Shown here one piece after another: positions 49,401 through 60,495 of a DNA stretch of 64,000 nucleotides. Within the stretch, counting starts at the first letter, position 1. Every line of letters begins with the position of its first letter. Made by a program: the position numbers and the translations under genes. Below the pieces are notes generated by a model. It worked only from the letters and a program-made list of their open reading frames with translations, searched no databases and was not told the origin of the DNA. The stretch covers positions 7,936,001 through 8,000,000 of the forward strand of contig NW_020825288.1 of NCBI RefSeq assembly GCF_003286085.1. Direction: 5' to 3'. The DNA comes from Drosophila persimilis. Lineage: Eukaryota; Arthropoda; Insecta; Diptera; Drosophilidae.

Positions 49401-52400
49401 CTCTGCCTGTGCCCTGCCTCTGGCTGCCATTGACGACGTCATGAGATGTGATTGACGAGGCGAACCAATTGTGTGAGTGTCTTGCCTTCTACTGTGTTCG
49501 TTCTGTGGCTGCTTTTCCCTTCCATAATAGGATCAAAGGCAGTCGGTTAATTAGTCAGTCATAAATCGGCCTATAATCTATTTTTAGATATTGAGAGAAT
49601 ACGAGAGACCGAGATACGACAGACCTGCAGCTGCAGCTCTCACCCCCACATAGCAAAGCCCACAGCCATATACAGTTTTCCAGTCATTGAACTCTCGACA
49701 ACTGTACTGTGCAAAAGCGAAAGTGCAGCAAAGAGAGAAATAAATGCAATAAAAATGATTGTTGGAAGGAAGTGCAGCCAAAGAACTGTTCTTCCATTCA
49801 GTGAACCCATTTCGATATTAAATCGATAATATCATCGATAACTGATTAACTATGATCGCATAATTCGACACTCGATATCACTGATCGATAGTATGATTAC
49901 CCGATTATCAATCAATCATTTATCGATACTATGACTGCACAATTATCGCATATATCTACACAGGATACGATCATTGATATTGTTGATCGATATTATATCG
50001 ACATAATGATTACCGGACTATTTTCGTATATATTAACCCACAATACGATCATTAATCGACATAAAGGTTAACCAATTACCAATTTCCGCATAAATCGACA
50101 CTCGATATGATGATTTTCACTGACCAAATATATCAACACTCGATACGATATTTATGTTCGCATAAATGCATCCTATACCTCCATAAATCCCTACCCTACC
50201 ATCCATCCATCCCATTCTTCGCAACCATTTTCAGTCATCCATCTCGCCCAAAAACGATTCTGTTTTAGTGCCGCAATACAATATAATTGCTCCGAAAACG
50301 CGGTCACATTGTTTCCCATGGCACACGAATAACAGAAAATAAATAAATCTTGGATAATTGCTGAAAAATATAGAAAAAATCGCGAAATCCAAAATGTGTT
50401 CTCGCTCAGTCGCTTGTCTATTTATTTGTTAGATGCTTTGTACATACAGATACAGATACAGATCTAATAATGTGTGTACACTGTACATATATGTGTATTG
50501 TACATACATAAAGAGATAAGTAGATTTTCATGAGCGGGCGCAAAATGGAGCAAAATAATGAAACTCAAATATTGACACAATTATTTAACACAATCACGCG
50601 ATGTCGCGGCTAAAGCTCTTTCTCGCTGTTTCTCACTCTCTCTCTCTCTCTCTCTCTCTCTGTTTCTCCAGAGACACCCGTGCCAGAGGCAGATGAATAA
50701 ACGACCTAGAGAATGCCATTACCACAAAGCGTCTAACAAACTAGATAGTCGGAGCAGTAACAAAAGAAAGGAGGGAGGGCAGAGGGAGAGAATCCCTTTT
50801 TGGCAGCCAAACATTTGACAAGCTTCGTTCGTCAACATCAGAGGAATGGAATGGCTCCTTATACATGACTGAATCAGTAAGCAATTTTGAATATTGCTAC
50901 CAAAGGATTAATTAGGGCCAAGGAAAATCAGAGGTGAAAAGCAGGAAATAGGCAGCTTCTTGGGGAGGAAAACCTCAGTAGTGGAACATTTCGGGAATAT
51001 TCTCGGCGCACCTTTAAACCAGCAGCCCAAGAACAACAGCGCAGCGTCATGCACATGCATGTATGTTGTTCTCTTTTAAAGAAATCGTATATTATGGGAG
51101 CGAGTCCTTATGTGCTTTAAATGGTCGTAATCAAGTGTTTTAAGAGCAAGTATTCTTGACTATTGGTTTCAAAAGGTTGAGAAACCTGGAACTAGTTCAC
51201 TCAAGATGTTCTTTACTATCATTAACGAGAGCTAGAGTTCACTCTTTAGTTACAAAAGTTCTGGATTCAATATCCTCCTTTAAGAGACTGTATTTCCCCT
51301 TACCCAGACCTTTTGGCGGACAGAGTTCAATACGTACAATCTTAGACCGACTAGATCGAATTTGCTGAAACCAATCAAAAGACAATAAGCCATTAAATAC
51401 AATGTTTATCGCATCAAGGGGCTTTTTAGAGGAATTTAAATTTACATAACATTACAAATTGAGAACAGAAGAGCTTTTCCCGGTTGCAGCCGGCCAATTA
51501 CCAAATCCAATCTAATCTAAGATACACATCAATCTGTCACCTTCCCCGTTCCCGTTCCCTCTCCCTCCCCTCTTATCTTTCTCTGACCGTCTCTGGGTGT
51601 CTGACACTGGTTGCCAGTGAAACATCTCAAACTTGTGTAATGTTATGTCCGTTAGTGACAATGTTGGACTAACTATTTACATGAGCCTCCTCCTCCTCGT
51701 CGCTGGCTACTTGTGCGTATCTTGCAGATACATTATTTAGGCAAAACGAGCATCTCGTCTCACATCGAAAAGGAAACAACAGAGACGGCAGCATATAAAA
51801 TTGGCAAATAATTTTGCATACATCACATGCACCGCATCCACATCCACATCCATATACAGACGGCAAACGGAGAGCTCTGCGACGTCACGTCTGGAAATAC
51901 ACGGTTGGGGGAGGTGGCTGGGCTTTGGTCCATTGCGGCAGCGGCAATGGCAGCGGCAACGGCAACGACATCGTTGACTTTAACTCAATTTACACAAGGC
52001 ACAACACGGTCCAGATCCGAGCGTTCTCCATCTATAGTATTGACCCACCTCATTTGTACGCCGCATTCTCGATGCTTGCGCAATTGTTTATTATTTAATT
52101 ATAGTAGTTTTGTGTCTTGGCCGCAGGGGAGTGGAGCGGGGCACCCCCTCCTCGTTTATATTACTCTGTGAACCAAAAAGTGAGCCTGCCTGCCAGACTA
52201 TGACATCGATCTATGCAGAAATACACGCCCCATAAATACCCTTACACGCCCCACATATACCCTTCGACAAGCAGTAAAAAAACACGGTTTTATCGACTCG
52301 CTTATGCTGATCAGGGGTCAAAAATACTGCCTTTTGATCGTTCATTGATCATTAAATTTTACATTAATTCTGAAGTTTCCATAGAAAGCAACAGATGGAC

Positions 52401-55400
52401 AGATCAAAAATATGTGTGCTGACAAATTCGGGTTGAAGACACAATCATACTACCCCTCTGTAAGGGTAACCCACGAGTGTACCTTACCTTACTGCTTTTC
52501 AGTTTATAATGGTCGAGCGGGGGCGGGCATTTGTTTAAAGGAAAGGGGGAGGGCAGACTTGTCAATTGCGTATATTCCGCTCACGTCGCTAGCGGCATTT
52601 CGCTCAAGTGCAAAGATCAATGCTAGTCGATAGGGAAAAGTTGTTTTTAGCTTGACGCAACGCATTTGACTAGTTTGTTTACTTTTCGGGACGGGAATGG
52701 GAATGCGAATTTGTTTATGTGCAAATTATTTGCAAATTTAATGCCAAAATCAAAATTAAACGCGAGAACACACCGACGCACACAGAAACAGCGACAGTTG
52801 GCAGCCCCATTAACCGGGCGAGAGAGCGAGAGGATGAATTCACTTACCGGCCATGACAGTTGAACAGTTTGCGTCGATAAAGCAGCGGCGGCGGCAGCAC
52901 AAGCAGCAGCAGCAACAACAACCACACACTAAGAGAAAGAAGGCCAAGGAGCCGCGCTCGCGCTGTCTTAATCGTGTGCTCTCTTTAGCCTGAAACCGCT
53001 CTCTCAACTGTGCGTGTATGTGTCGGTGTTAGTGTTGTTGTTGTTGTTGCCTTTGTTGTGTGGAGGAGTTAAGCGCGGTTTCTTTCGCCACAGGAGCTTT
53101 CTAACACTGCATGTACAACAAAAAAAACGGCGAGGAACAAATGAAAAGAAGAAGAGACGTTAAGCGCTCGTTGACTTTGCTTCCTTCGCGCAGTTTCCTT
53201 TTGTTTCTTGTTTCTCCGTTGGGGTTATTCTTTGATTATACTTTGGTTTATATCTATGCATATATTTGTGGTTGCTTTTAACACACAACTTAAGCACGTA
53301 GAGACGACGACATGTGGGGAAGAAACTGCAAAGTAGGGGAAATTTTTTCTTTTGTATGACGACGAATACAACGACGCCGACGACGATGCCAGCAGCATAA
53401 GCAGCGGCAGCGGCTGGGGCAGCAGTATAACGTGCGTTTTTTTTGCGCGCGTGTGTGTGTGCGTGCGAGCGAGAGAGTACTAGTGCAGCCGGTGGTTGTG
53501 AGATGAGCACAAAAATTACTTCACACTGCCGCCTCGTTCTCTCCTCCTGTTCTAACCAACCGTGGCGTTGTAAGCGCGATATTCACACACTGTATAATTG
53601 CTAAATAATTAAGATTACTTATTATTTATTGCATTTGCCAAAACAAACACACACACACACACACACACACATATGTATATATCCGCCGCAGGCAGCACAG
53701 CACCGACATTCGCGTTTTTGCGTCGCTCGCTTTGTGCCTTTGTTTTATCGCGTTTTCTTCGCCCGACCGAACAAATATATATAAAATCTAACCTTCAAAG
53801 CGTGCATAGGTACATGTATACGTATATATGTATTTATATTCTGATTCCTGGTCTCACGGCTGCAGTGGCTTATGCATTTTGCTGGCTTTCTGGTCCAAAA
53901 ACCGACCGCGTGACTGCCACTTTGTTTAGAGAACGCGAAACACACACAATCAATATTCGATTCGATTCGATTCTAATGCATTTCACTTTATTTATTTTGT
54001 GAGCGATTCCGCACAAAGACACAATCACACCGCGGGGCTAACAATCAAATCGAAATCAAAAATGGCAAAGCTTGTGGCTAAAGCAAGATTCTGTGCTGCG
54101 GCTGCTGCCTCCTGCTTCTTCTTCCGCTTTTTGCCGCCTCTTTTGCTGCACTGCTTCGTCGTTGCGTCGTAATGAGTGGACTTTTTTTGCAAAGCGGCGC
54201 ACTTTTAGACTATATACACGGCTGTAATAACGCAATTGTATTGCCGATTCAAAACTGGATCACTGTTTGTAACCTTAGATTAATAAATTTACGATAAATG
54301 ACTATTTTTACGATAAATTCAACGCAAAAAATGGAAGTAAAAACTATAGCGGCAGTGTGACCGCGGAGGTTTCGATATACGGTCCGACCCTCGGAAATAT
54401 ACCAAAACATACCATAAAAATACTGACAAATTCAAGTTATGTTATACATTTTCCTCGTTTTTGATCTTCCGTCGAATATTACTAGCTATATACAACATTT
54501 AGCCATGCCCACATAATTTTATACGATTAATGAATCAATTTTCTACAAGATTGGATAGTTTTTAATCCTTGCTTTTATTGTATTTTGACTAAAACAAGGT
54601 TTAAACAAAATAGTTCAACAAAAAAAACAGTCGCAATGTTGCTAGTATTTGAAGTCATGATGCGTGTATAGGCCTTTGTGCACCCTATTTCGCTAATTTT
54701 ATATGAAGATCAAACGTAATTTATTAAGACCTTTTCTCAAATTGATATTCCTTAGACATATTCAAGTACATTATTAGTATCTTGTCTATATTTATGTCGA
54801 TCCTGATACCTACGGAGTCTTGGAAGACAAACGTATTCACAATTCTATAACATCCATTTCCCCCAGGGTATGTGTGCATGGAATTAGCAACATGTTTGTG
54901 TATGGAGTGAGACTCATTGCTGCAAAAGCTAAACTGCGGCGAATCGGGTATTGCCTATATTTCAAGCTATATAGATTTGCCCACTTAGCTTTATCCCATA
55001 GATAAATGCATTTTCTACAAGATTGCTTCTTTTAATTACCTTTATGTATTTTATTTTGACTAAAATACGGTTTTCAAGTAAATGTTGCCGCAACTTTTGT
55101 GCATGGAATTAGCAACATGTTTGTGTATGGAATGAGACTCATTGTTGCTAAAGCGAACTGGGGCGAACTGCGGCGAACTCAAATTCGATTCAAAAAACGA
55201 CCAATTCCTCATATTCTTTGTTCCGTTGAATAATACTATCTATATGGAACATTTAGCCATGCCCACTCAATTTTATACGATTGATGAATCAATTCTATAC
55301 ATGATTGGCCTATTCGAAATACTTGCTTTTATTGGATTTCTATATAAAATTGAAAATGAAATTAATAAATGACAAAAATACCATTTAGCACTAAAAAACA

Positions 55401-56634
55401 CCACATGGGAGCGCGGCGAAAACCAGTTTCTACACCGAAATACAAAATATACCGAGTGGTGCGCGCCAAATCGAACTTTTTTGAATGTGAGCGACAAGGA
55501 TTTAAATGTTGTCAACCGGGCCATTACCGATTCAACAAATACGATTCCCTCAATTTTGTTCTTCCGTCGAATATTCCCAGCTAAATAGAATATTTATCTA
55601 TGCCCACATAATTTTATCCGATTAGTGAATCAATTTTCTACTTTACTTTTAGCGAAGAAGGTCAACAAATGAAATGTAATAAAACTTAAGAGAGTAATCG
55701 TTCTTATTGCTCAATTTTGATGCTGGCTAACTATAACCTTCGGCCCTGCCCACATAGTTTTATCCCTTTCAACAAAAAAAAAACAGTCGCAATGCTGCCA
55801 CGTCACCCTGGTATTAGAAAACTTGTTGCTTATCAACCGGACATTTGTATACCCTATTTCGTCAAGTTTAATACGTAATTAATAAATACATTTGCTCAAA
55901 TTGATATGTTTTAGAAATATTCATGCATATGATTAGTGTCTTGTATATATATCTTAATTCTTGGTCTCTGTAAGAAAACAATAAGCTCCAAAATATCGTT
56001 GTGATAGCTTTAAAACAGAGACTGACTATATTCTATATTCTGTTTTCTAGGGTATGAAAATTAGTGTTGCCGGCAACATTGTGCATGGAATGAGACTGAG
56101 AATGGAGAATCAAAATATATAAATATAATTTCCCATCTTGTAACTTAAAAATTTACATTTTTTGAACGTATTTGTGCACTTATATGCTTTCTGTATGGCG
56201 GTTAGATATCTTTAATTAAAGGAGCCAACAGCTAGCAACAAAAAAGAAATAAAAAATAGTAAATGAAGGCGGGCTTTAAATATTTAAACAAACTTTGGCT
56301 ACAAAGGCAGTTTCGAATAAGAGTTCCAGGCTACCCAAGTGCCGCAAACGCCGGTGGCGGCTAAGTGTGGGAAAATGGCGAATAATAAATGACTGTTAAC
56401 GTACACAGAATAAATGCTGTTAAGGGGATGTTAGTTGGTTGGCGGGAAATTTGAGTGCTTACTCTGAGGCTTCTTTGCTCCATTTATGTTGATGGCCGTG
56501 TTCAGCATATTGCCAATCTTTGTGATGCTCGACTGCCGCATAAAGGTGCGCGGCGGGATGGCTGGCGCAGGCTGTGCTTGTGGCTGTGGATCCAGGGGCT
56601 CCAGCACCGGACTCTGCCGGCCCCAACGACCCAT
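46489..56634 (-). CDS. tws: Twins, B55 regulatory subunit of protein phosphatase 2A (long isoform)
   Basis: Long isoform exons: 56634-56463, 47953-47802, 47727-46924, 46857-46489, giving 498 residues. It starts [13 protein letters not shown] and runs ...[27 protein letters not shown] before joining the common core [24 protein letters not shown]. The core is a seven-bladed WD40 propeller with [37 protein letters not shown], the acidic groove residues and ending FIFQDKF. B55 targets PP2A to mitotic CDK substrates (mitotic exit), centrosomes and neural and wing patterning in flies. First exon A has an acceptor (TTTACAG at about 56663) upstream, so an untranslated exon precedes it. Two other first exons give shorter isoforms (described separately). 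Confidence 0.96.
48841..48914. repeat. 37-bp tandem duplication
   Basis: CGATTTCCTCTCAAAATTCT followed by GATAATTCCT occurs at 48841 and again at 48878, period 37. Only two copies. Confidence 0.85.
49808..50155. promoter_or_regulatory. Cluster of CGAT/TCGATA motifs in a twins intron
   Basis: At least nine CGAT cores occur in about 350 bases, several as ATCGATA or CTCGATA (for example near 49811, 49823, 49835, 49874, 49886, 49923, 49987, 50105, 50149), with weak internal repetition of CGACACTCGATAT. CGATA is the BEAF-32 core and TATCGATA the DREF site. It may be a chromatin boundary, an enhancer, or a decayed minisatellite. Confidence 0.4.
52849..52855 (-). CDS. tws: Alternative first coding exon B of twins (seven coding bases)
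   Basis: On the minus strand ATGGCCG|GTAAGTG: ATG, GCC and one base G that completes Gly with GT of the common exon (47953). The resulting isoform begins [16 protein letters not shown] and is 443 residues, close to vertebrate B55 length. A good donor, correct phase and the conserved NGEASW start support it. Confidence 0.8.
53646..53671. repeat. (CA)n microsatellite
   Basis: A pure CA tract of about 13 units in the twins intron, followed by ATATGTATATAT. Confidence 0.85.
54352..54412 (-). promoter_or_regulatory. Candidate TATA-less promoter for the short twins isoform
   Basis: Read on the minus strand: GGTATATTTCCGAGGGTCGG, ACCGTATATCG, then CGGTCACACTGCC. GGTATATTT fits Drosophila core-promoter motif 6 and CGGTCACACTG fits motif 1 (M1BP), the usual pairing and order of housekeeping promoters. 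Transcription would run left towards first exon B, 1.5 kb away. Confidence 0.45.
54461..56120. repeat. Array of related dispersed repeat segments in the twins intron
   Basis: The block CTTCCGTCGAATATTACTAG ... AGCCATGCCCACATAATTTT, ATACGATTAATGAATCAATTT occurs near 54466, again diverged near 55219 and near 55560, with a fragment near 55755. A second block, GTGCATGGAATTAGCAACAT GTTTGTGTATGG, occurs near 54879 and 55101 and partially near 56081. A third, CAACAAAAAAAACAGTCGCA ATG, occurs near 54615 and 55772. No intact frame runs through the copies. Confidence 0.7.
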
Positions 56635-56663
56635 TTTCGGCCCCGAGTTGTGGTTAGGTGCTG

Positions 56664-59600
56664 TAAATAAATTGAATGATCGAATCTATTAACATGTTTC
56701 TCGAGGCTCAGCTGCATACACAGATTGTATAATGCATATTAGCCCAAGACTCTTGTCGGCGAGACGGCCGCACATGAGCGGGCTGCGTGTTTTTGAATTT
56801 GTCAGGCAATTAGCACCTGTCCCGCTCATCTCCAGATTTCAACTCGCTTGGCGATTAGCTCTCTTGAGGACGGTTCAAACAAATGGATTGCGCAAATTGT
56901 TTACATTAGAAATTACGGGTACGTGTTGCGTGCGAAAGAGAGGAAACATATGTTTTCGGGTTGAATTAAATTCCGCCACCTGCGTGTTTCATAAATTAAA
57001 GTTTTGCCAGAACGAGAGGTGTGTCTGCAGCAGCGCTCTGTTTTTATCAACTTTATCTATATAAGCCGCATTTTATGGCTGTCTATTCAATTTATTGCCC
57101 ACCATAGACTAGACTGATAGAAGAATAAATAAAGAGTCGGCATTCCAATTAACAATTACACAAAAAAGCAATCCCATTTCGCTAATCTCCAGCTCAAATA
57201 TTTAAATGGCGCGCGCAGAGTTTAACGGTGAACGTCAGAGTGGAAACTTTTGCAGTGCGACAAAAAAAAAAAACAAAAAAAAACATTGTAAAAGACAAAA
57301 ACAAATTAGCACAAATCTACACTCGCATACTTCTGTAAAATGTAATTTGGCATACATATACGTATAGGCTATATACATATGTATGTGAATGTGTGCGCTG
57401 TTATTTCACACATTCTCATACATACCATACGGATATACAGTTACAATATGAAGACCACGTCGCGCTTTGGCCGTCGTTAAAGGAGTGATTGAGCAATGGA
57501 AAGGGGAGAAGAGGAGAATTATGCAAAGTTAGGTACTTCCTAAACGAGAAAGTAGCTGCTTTGCAGCGGGGTGTTAACAGAATGAGCACAACAGAGAATA
57601 AGTTAATCCCTCTTGTATTGTAAGATCTTGAGATAAGAATTATGACATGTAGGCATGTAATAAACAAATAATTTCGCAAGGCCAGAGCAGTTCCAATGAT
57701 ACACCGCAGCTCACCTGCTGTCTCGTTTAGCCAGTGGCTACAAGCGTACGCAACAAGTAGAAGAGCCTCACCCCTCGCATATACACACATTCATACACAT
57801 GTATGTATGACTAATAGCAAAGAAGAAGAAGCAGTAGAGAGGGAGAGAGCAACGTGAAAAATAACAGCAACAACAAAGGGAAAACGCAGAGAATTGTAAT
57901 CCAATTAATGATCCGCGTCTTCAATGTCTCCTCTTCGCAGAAACGTGAGCGGGGGTGGGCGGGCGAATAATGCAATAAGATCTTGGGGGGAAATCGGGAA
58001 ATACAACTGTCATGGCAGAGCCCGAAAAAAGCACACTCATGCGTCGAATGTGAATGTGGGGTCCATTAAAATGTGCGGCATGTAAATAAACGAACAGAAC
58101 AAATGTTTTCCACACAAACTACAAAAACAAATCGAAACAGAAAAAATACATTTTTTTGAGAATATAGTGCTGTCAAGATTTGTTTTTGATTTTGTGTAGT
58201 TATTGTTCAACCATGTGCATGTGGGAAGCGGAAGCGCGAAAAGGAATCCGAAATCCGAAATAAACTCAAGAAAAACTGAATGTACATTTTAGCATTGATG
58301 GGCATGGCATGGCACACACCGAAGGTGAGGGTAAATTCGCATCTTCAGCAAAATATAAATAGAAGTCGCACAGTTGGAGAGCCACAGTAGCACGTGCGAC
58401 ACGAGACCTATCCCCCCCCTCTCATCTGTTGCCCAGCCAGGTGGCTGCCAAATCTTTGATTATTTTTGGACATTGTCAACCCTCCTCGTCAGCTCGCCTA
58501 ATGTGCTTTTGATGCGGCAGCGAAGGAGGGATGGCACACAGACCTGTTTTATATTTAGCTTTTCATACTGGCTGGCTGGCGCTTGCCAAACTGTCCGAAA
58601 TATGTCCGTCAAAGTGCTGACAGTTTGGCAGCAATTGGCGGTTCGCAGGACAGATGAATTTGTTATTTACGGATGGGTGGGAGTGAAGGAGAGTGTGTGA
58701 GTAAAAGATAAACATACACTTTGATGGACGTGATTGCTACCATACGTACATATGTACATAAATGCATGTATGTGTGTCTCCACCCCCTCCAACAATCCCA
58801 AGCAGATCGATGGGGACCCAATATTGTGGTTATCAAACTGTCAATTAATACACTTCGTCCCGCCTCCAACCCACCCCTTGAGATATAATGAAACTAATTA
58901 GCATTCGGACAAACGCCAATCTATCGTACACTCATATTATTATTAGTGAACAGAATAGAACAGGACAGAACAGAACAGGACAGGCTCTGGCCAGAACAAA
59001 TTACCCGCCACGCCTCATATAAGGGGTAGATTCGGTGGAGAATTGGCAGCGAGAGATTGCGCGTGCTTTGGCAATTTGTATTATTCGCTAATGCCAACAG
59101 CTTGGGCAAATATTTTGGCATAAAAGTCACCGAGCCGAGTGACAAAATAGTAGCTATTAATTGTTTTTAAGCCGTCTCGGTCTCTACATGGCCAAGACAA
59201 CTCAATAGTTGTTGCTTTTGTTGGGGTTCGTTCGGTTCGGGTCGAAACAAAGCCGCCTCAAAATGCTGTTAGCCTCAAAACCGCCAAGAACGTCAACATC
59301 TGAAACTTGGTGCTCTCGCGGTTAGGCAGGGGTGGGGGGCAGCGTATAATATGCGTTCTAGGTGTATACATATAAGAGTTCAAGCGGATCAGGTGTTGCC
59401 TGATATACTATACTACTGTATATTCCTGGAGGAATGGCCAGAGCACTCATCCACAGGTTGACGTAACTTTTCAACTTTGAATGATAAAAGGGGACCAGAT
59501 CGGGGTCTGTGTGGTATTGGAGCAGCTGTCTTGCCATATCCGAACACGCGCGCATACATATTAATAAACATTAGCACCATCCATGCACAAAACCAAAAAA

Positions 59601-60234
59601 CTAACCTCAGCAGCGAGCAGCAACGGTTCTGGAATAAGCCAGAAAACAAAAAACCAGCAACGGGATCAGCGTCTAATACTTTAATAGCACTGGCTTTCGA
59701 TATGTCATAATTTGTTTATGCATCGAGCTATTTTAATACACTATCGCACTGACGTCTATTTATAAAATTCAAAGTGTAATTTATTGTGGTTTGTTTTAAA
59801 TTTCCTATTTTTTCTCTCTGTCTGGCACGCACTCTCTTTCACAGTCTGCATGTGTCAGAATTGTAACGGTTCAATCTGCACTGACACTTCACTTCACTTT
59901 CTTTGATGTTGTGCCTCTGGCGGTGTCGTCACACTGGCACAGCAGCAGCCAGCGAAGGCGTACAAAGGCACTGTAAACTAATTTAAACTTAATTCAACGT
60001 TTCACACAAATGGAATAAGGAAACCGCAATAAGGCGAAACAGTCAACGCGGCGACGTTAAAAACGCGAATGCGCAGCCTATGATTTCTACAACTCACGCG
60101 CGCTGCCCCCCAATGCTCTCCGTCTCGTCACATGCTCTCTGGGCTCCCGCTCTCCCTCTCAATATGTGACCGTGAGCCGGCGCTCGCTCTCTTTGGGGGA
60201 AGAAGATTTTTGTAAACAAAACATTCACACTCAC
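56664..60234 (-). other. twins 5' introns, no other gene seen
   Basis: AT-rich intronic DNA with TATG and CATA microsatellites. An untranslated exon feeding exon A must lie here or beyond, but was not located. Confidence 0.5.
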
Positions 60235-60241
60235 TGGCCAT
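60235..60241 (-). CDS. tws: Alternative first coding exon C of twins (seven coding bases)
   Basis: On the minus strand ATGGCCA|GTGAGTG: two codons plus A, completing Ser with GT of the common exon and giving an isoform that starts [11 protein letters not shown]. It mirrors exon B base for base (ATGGCCG versus ATGGCCA), with donor GTGAGT. Its promoter would lie in the 255 bases before the TAF1B stop. Confidence 0.6.
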
Positions 60242-60464
60242 TGTTGTTTTTGTCGCCGTCTTCTTCTGATAAACGCTAATTTGCCTATTGATATTGCTGT
60301 TTCTCTGCCTCCGAGAAATTGAGAGAGAATATATTCGACTCGCCTTAATGAATGTAACTATATTTATGAATTTCTTATCAAATATCAAAACTGAATATGA
60401 AATGATGTTGATTCCAACGAATACTTAGATTAACTAGCAACTTCTAGTCGAAATTTGTCTTGGT

Positions 60465-60470
60465 TTATTG
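60465..60470 (-). terminator. Polyadenylation signal of TAF1B
   Basis: TTTATT on the plus strand (AATAAA on the minus strand) 26 bases after the TAF1B stop codon. This implies a very short 3' UTR. Confidence 0.55.
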
Positions 60471-60495
60471 TAGTAGGCCATGCTTGACGCTCGTT

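Larger units (their letters stand above)
47954..52848 (-). other. twins intron with candidate regulatory clusters
   Basis: Large intron between the common exon and first exon B. No gene is supported. It contains a 37-bp tandem duplication (48841-48914), a CGAT-rich cluster (49808-50155), a TC microsatellite (50631-50662) and a TATACCC...GGGGTTACA repeat remnant near 48534. Confidence 0.5.
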
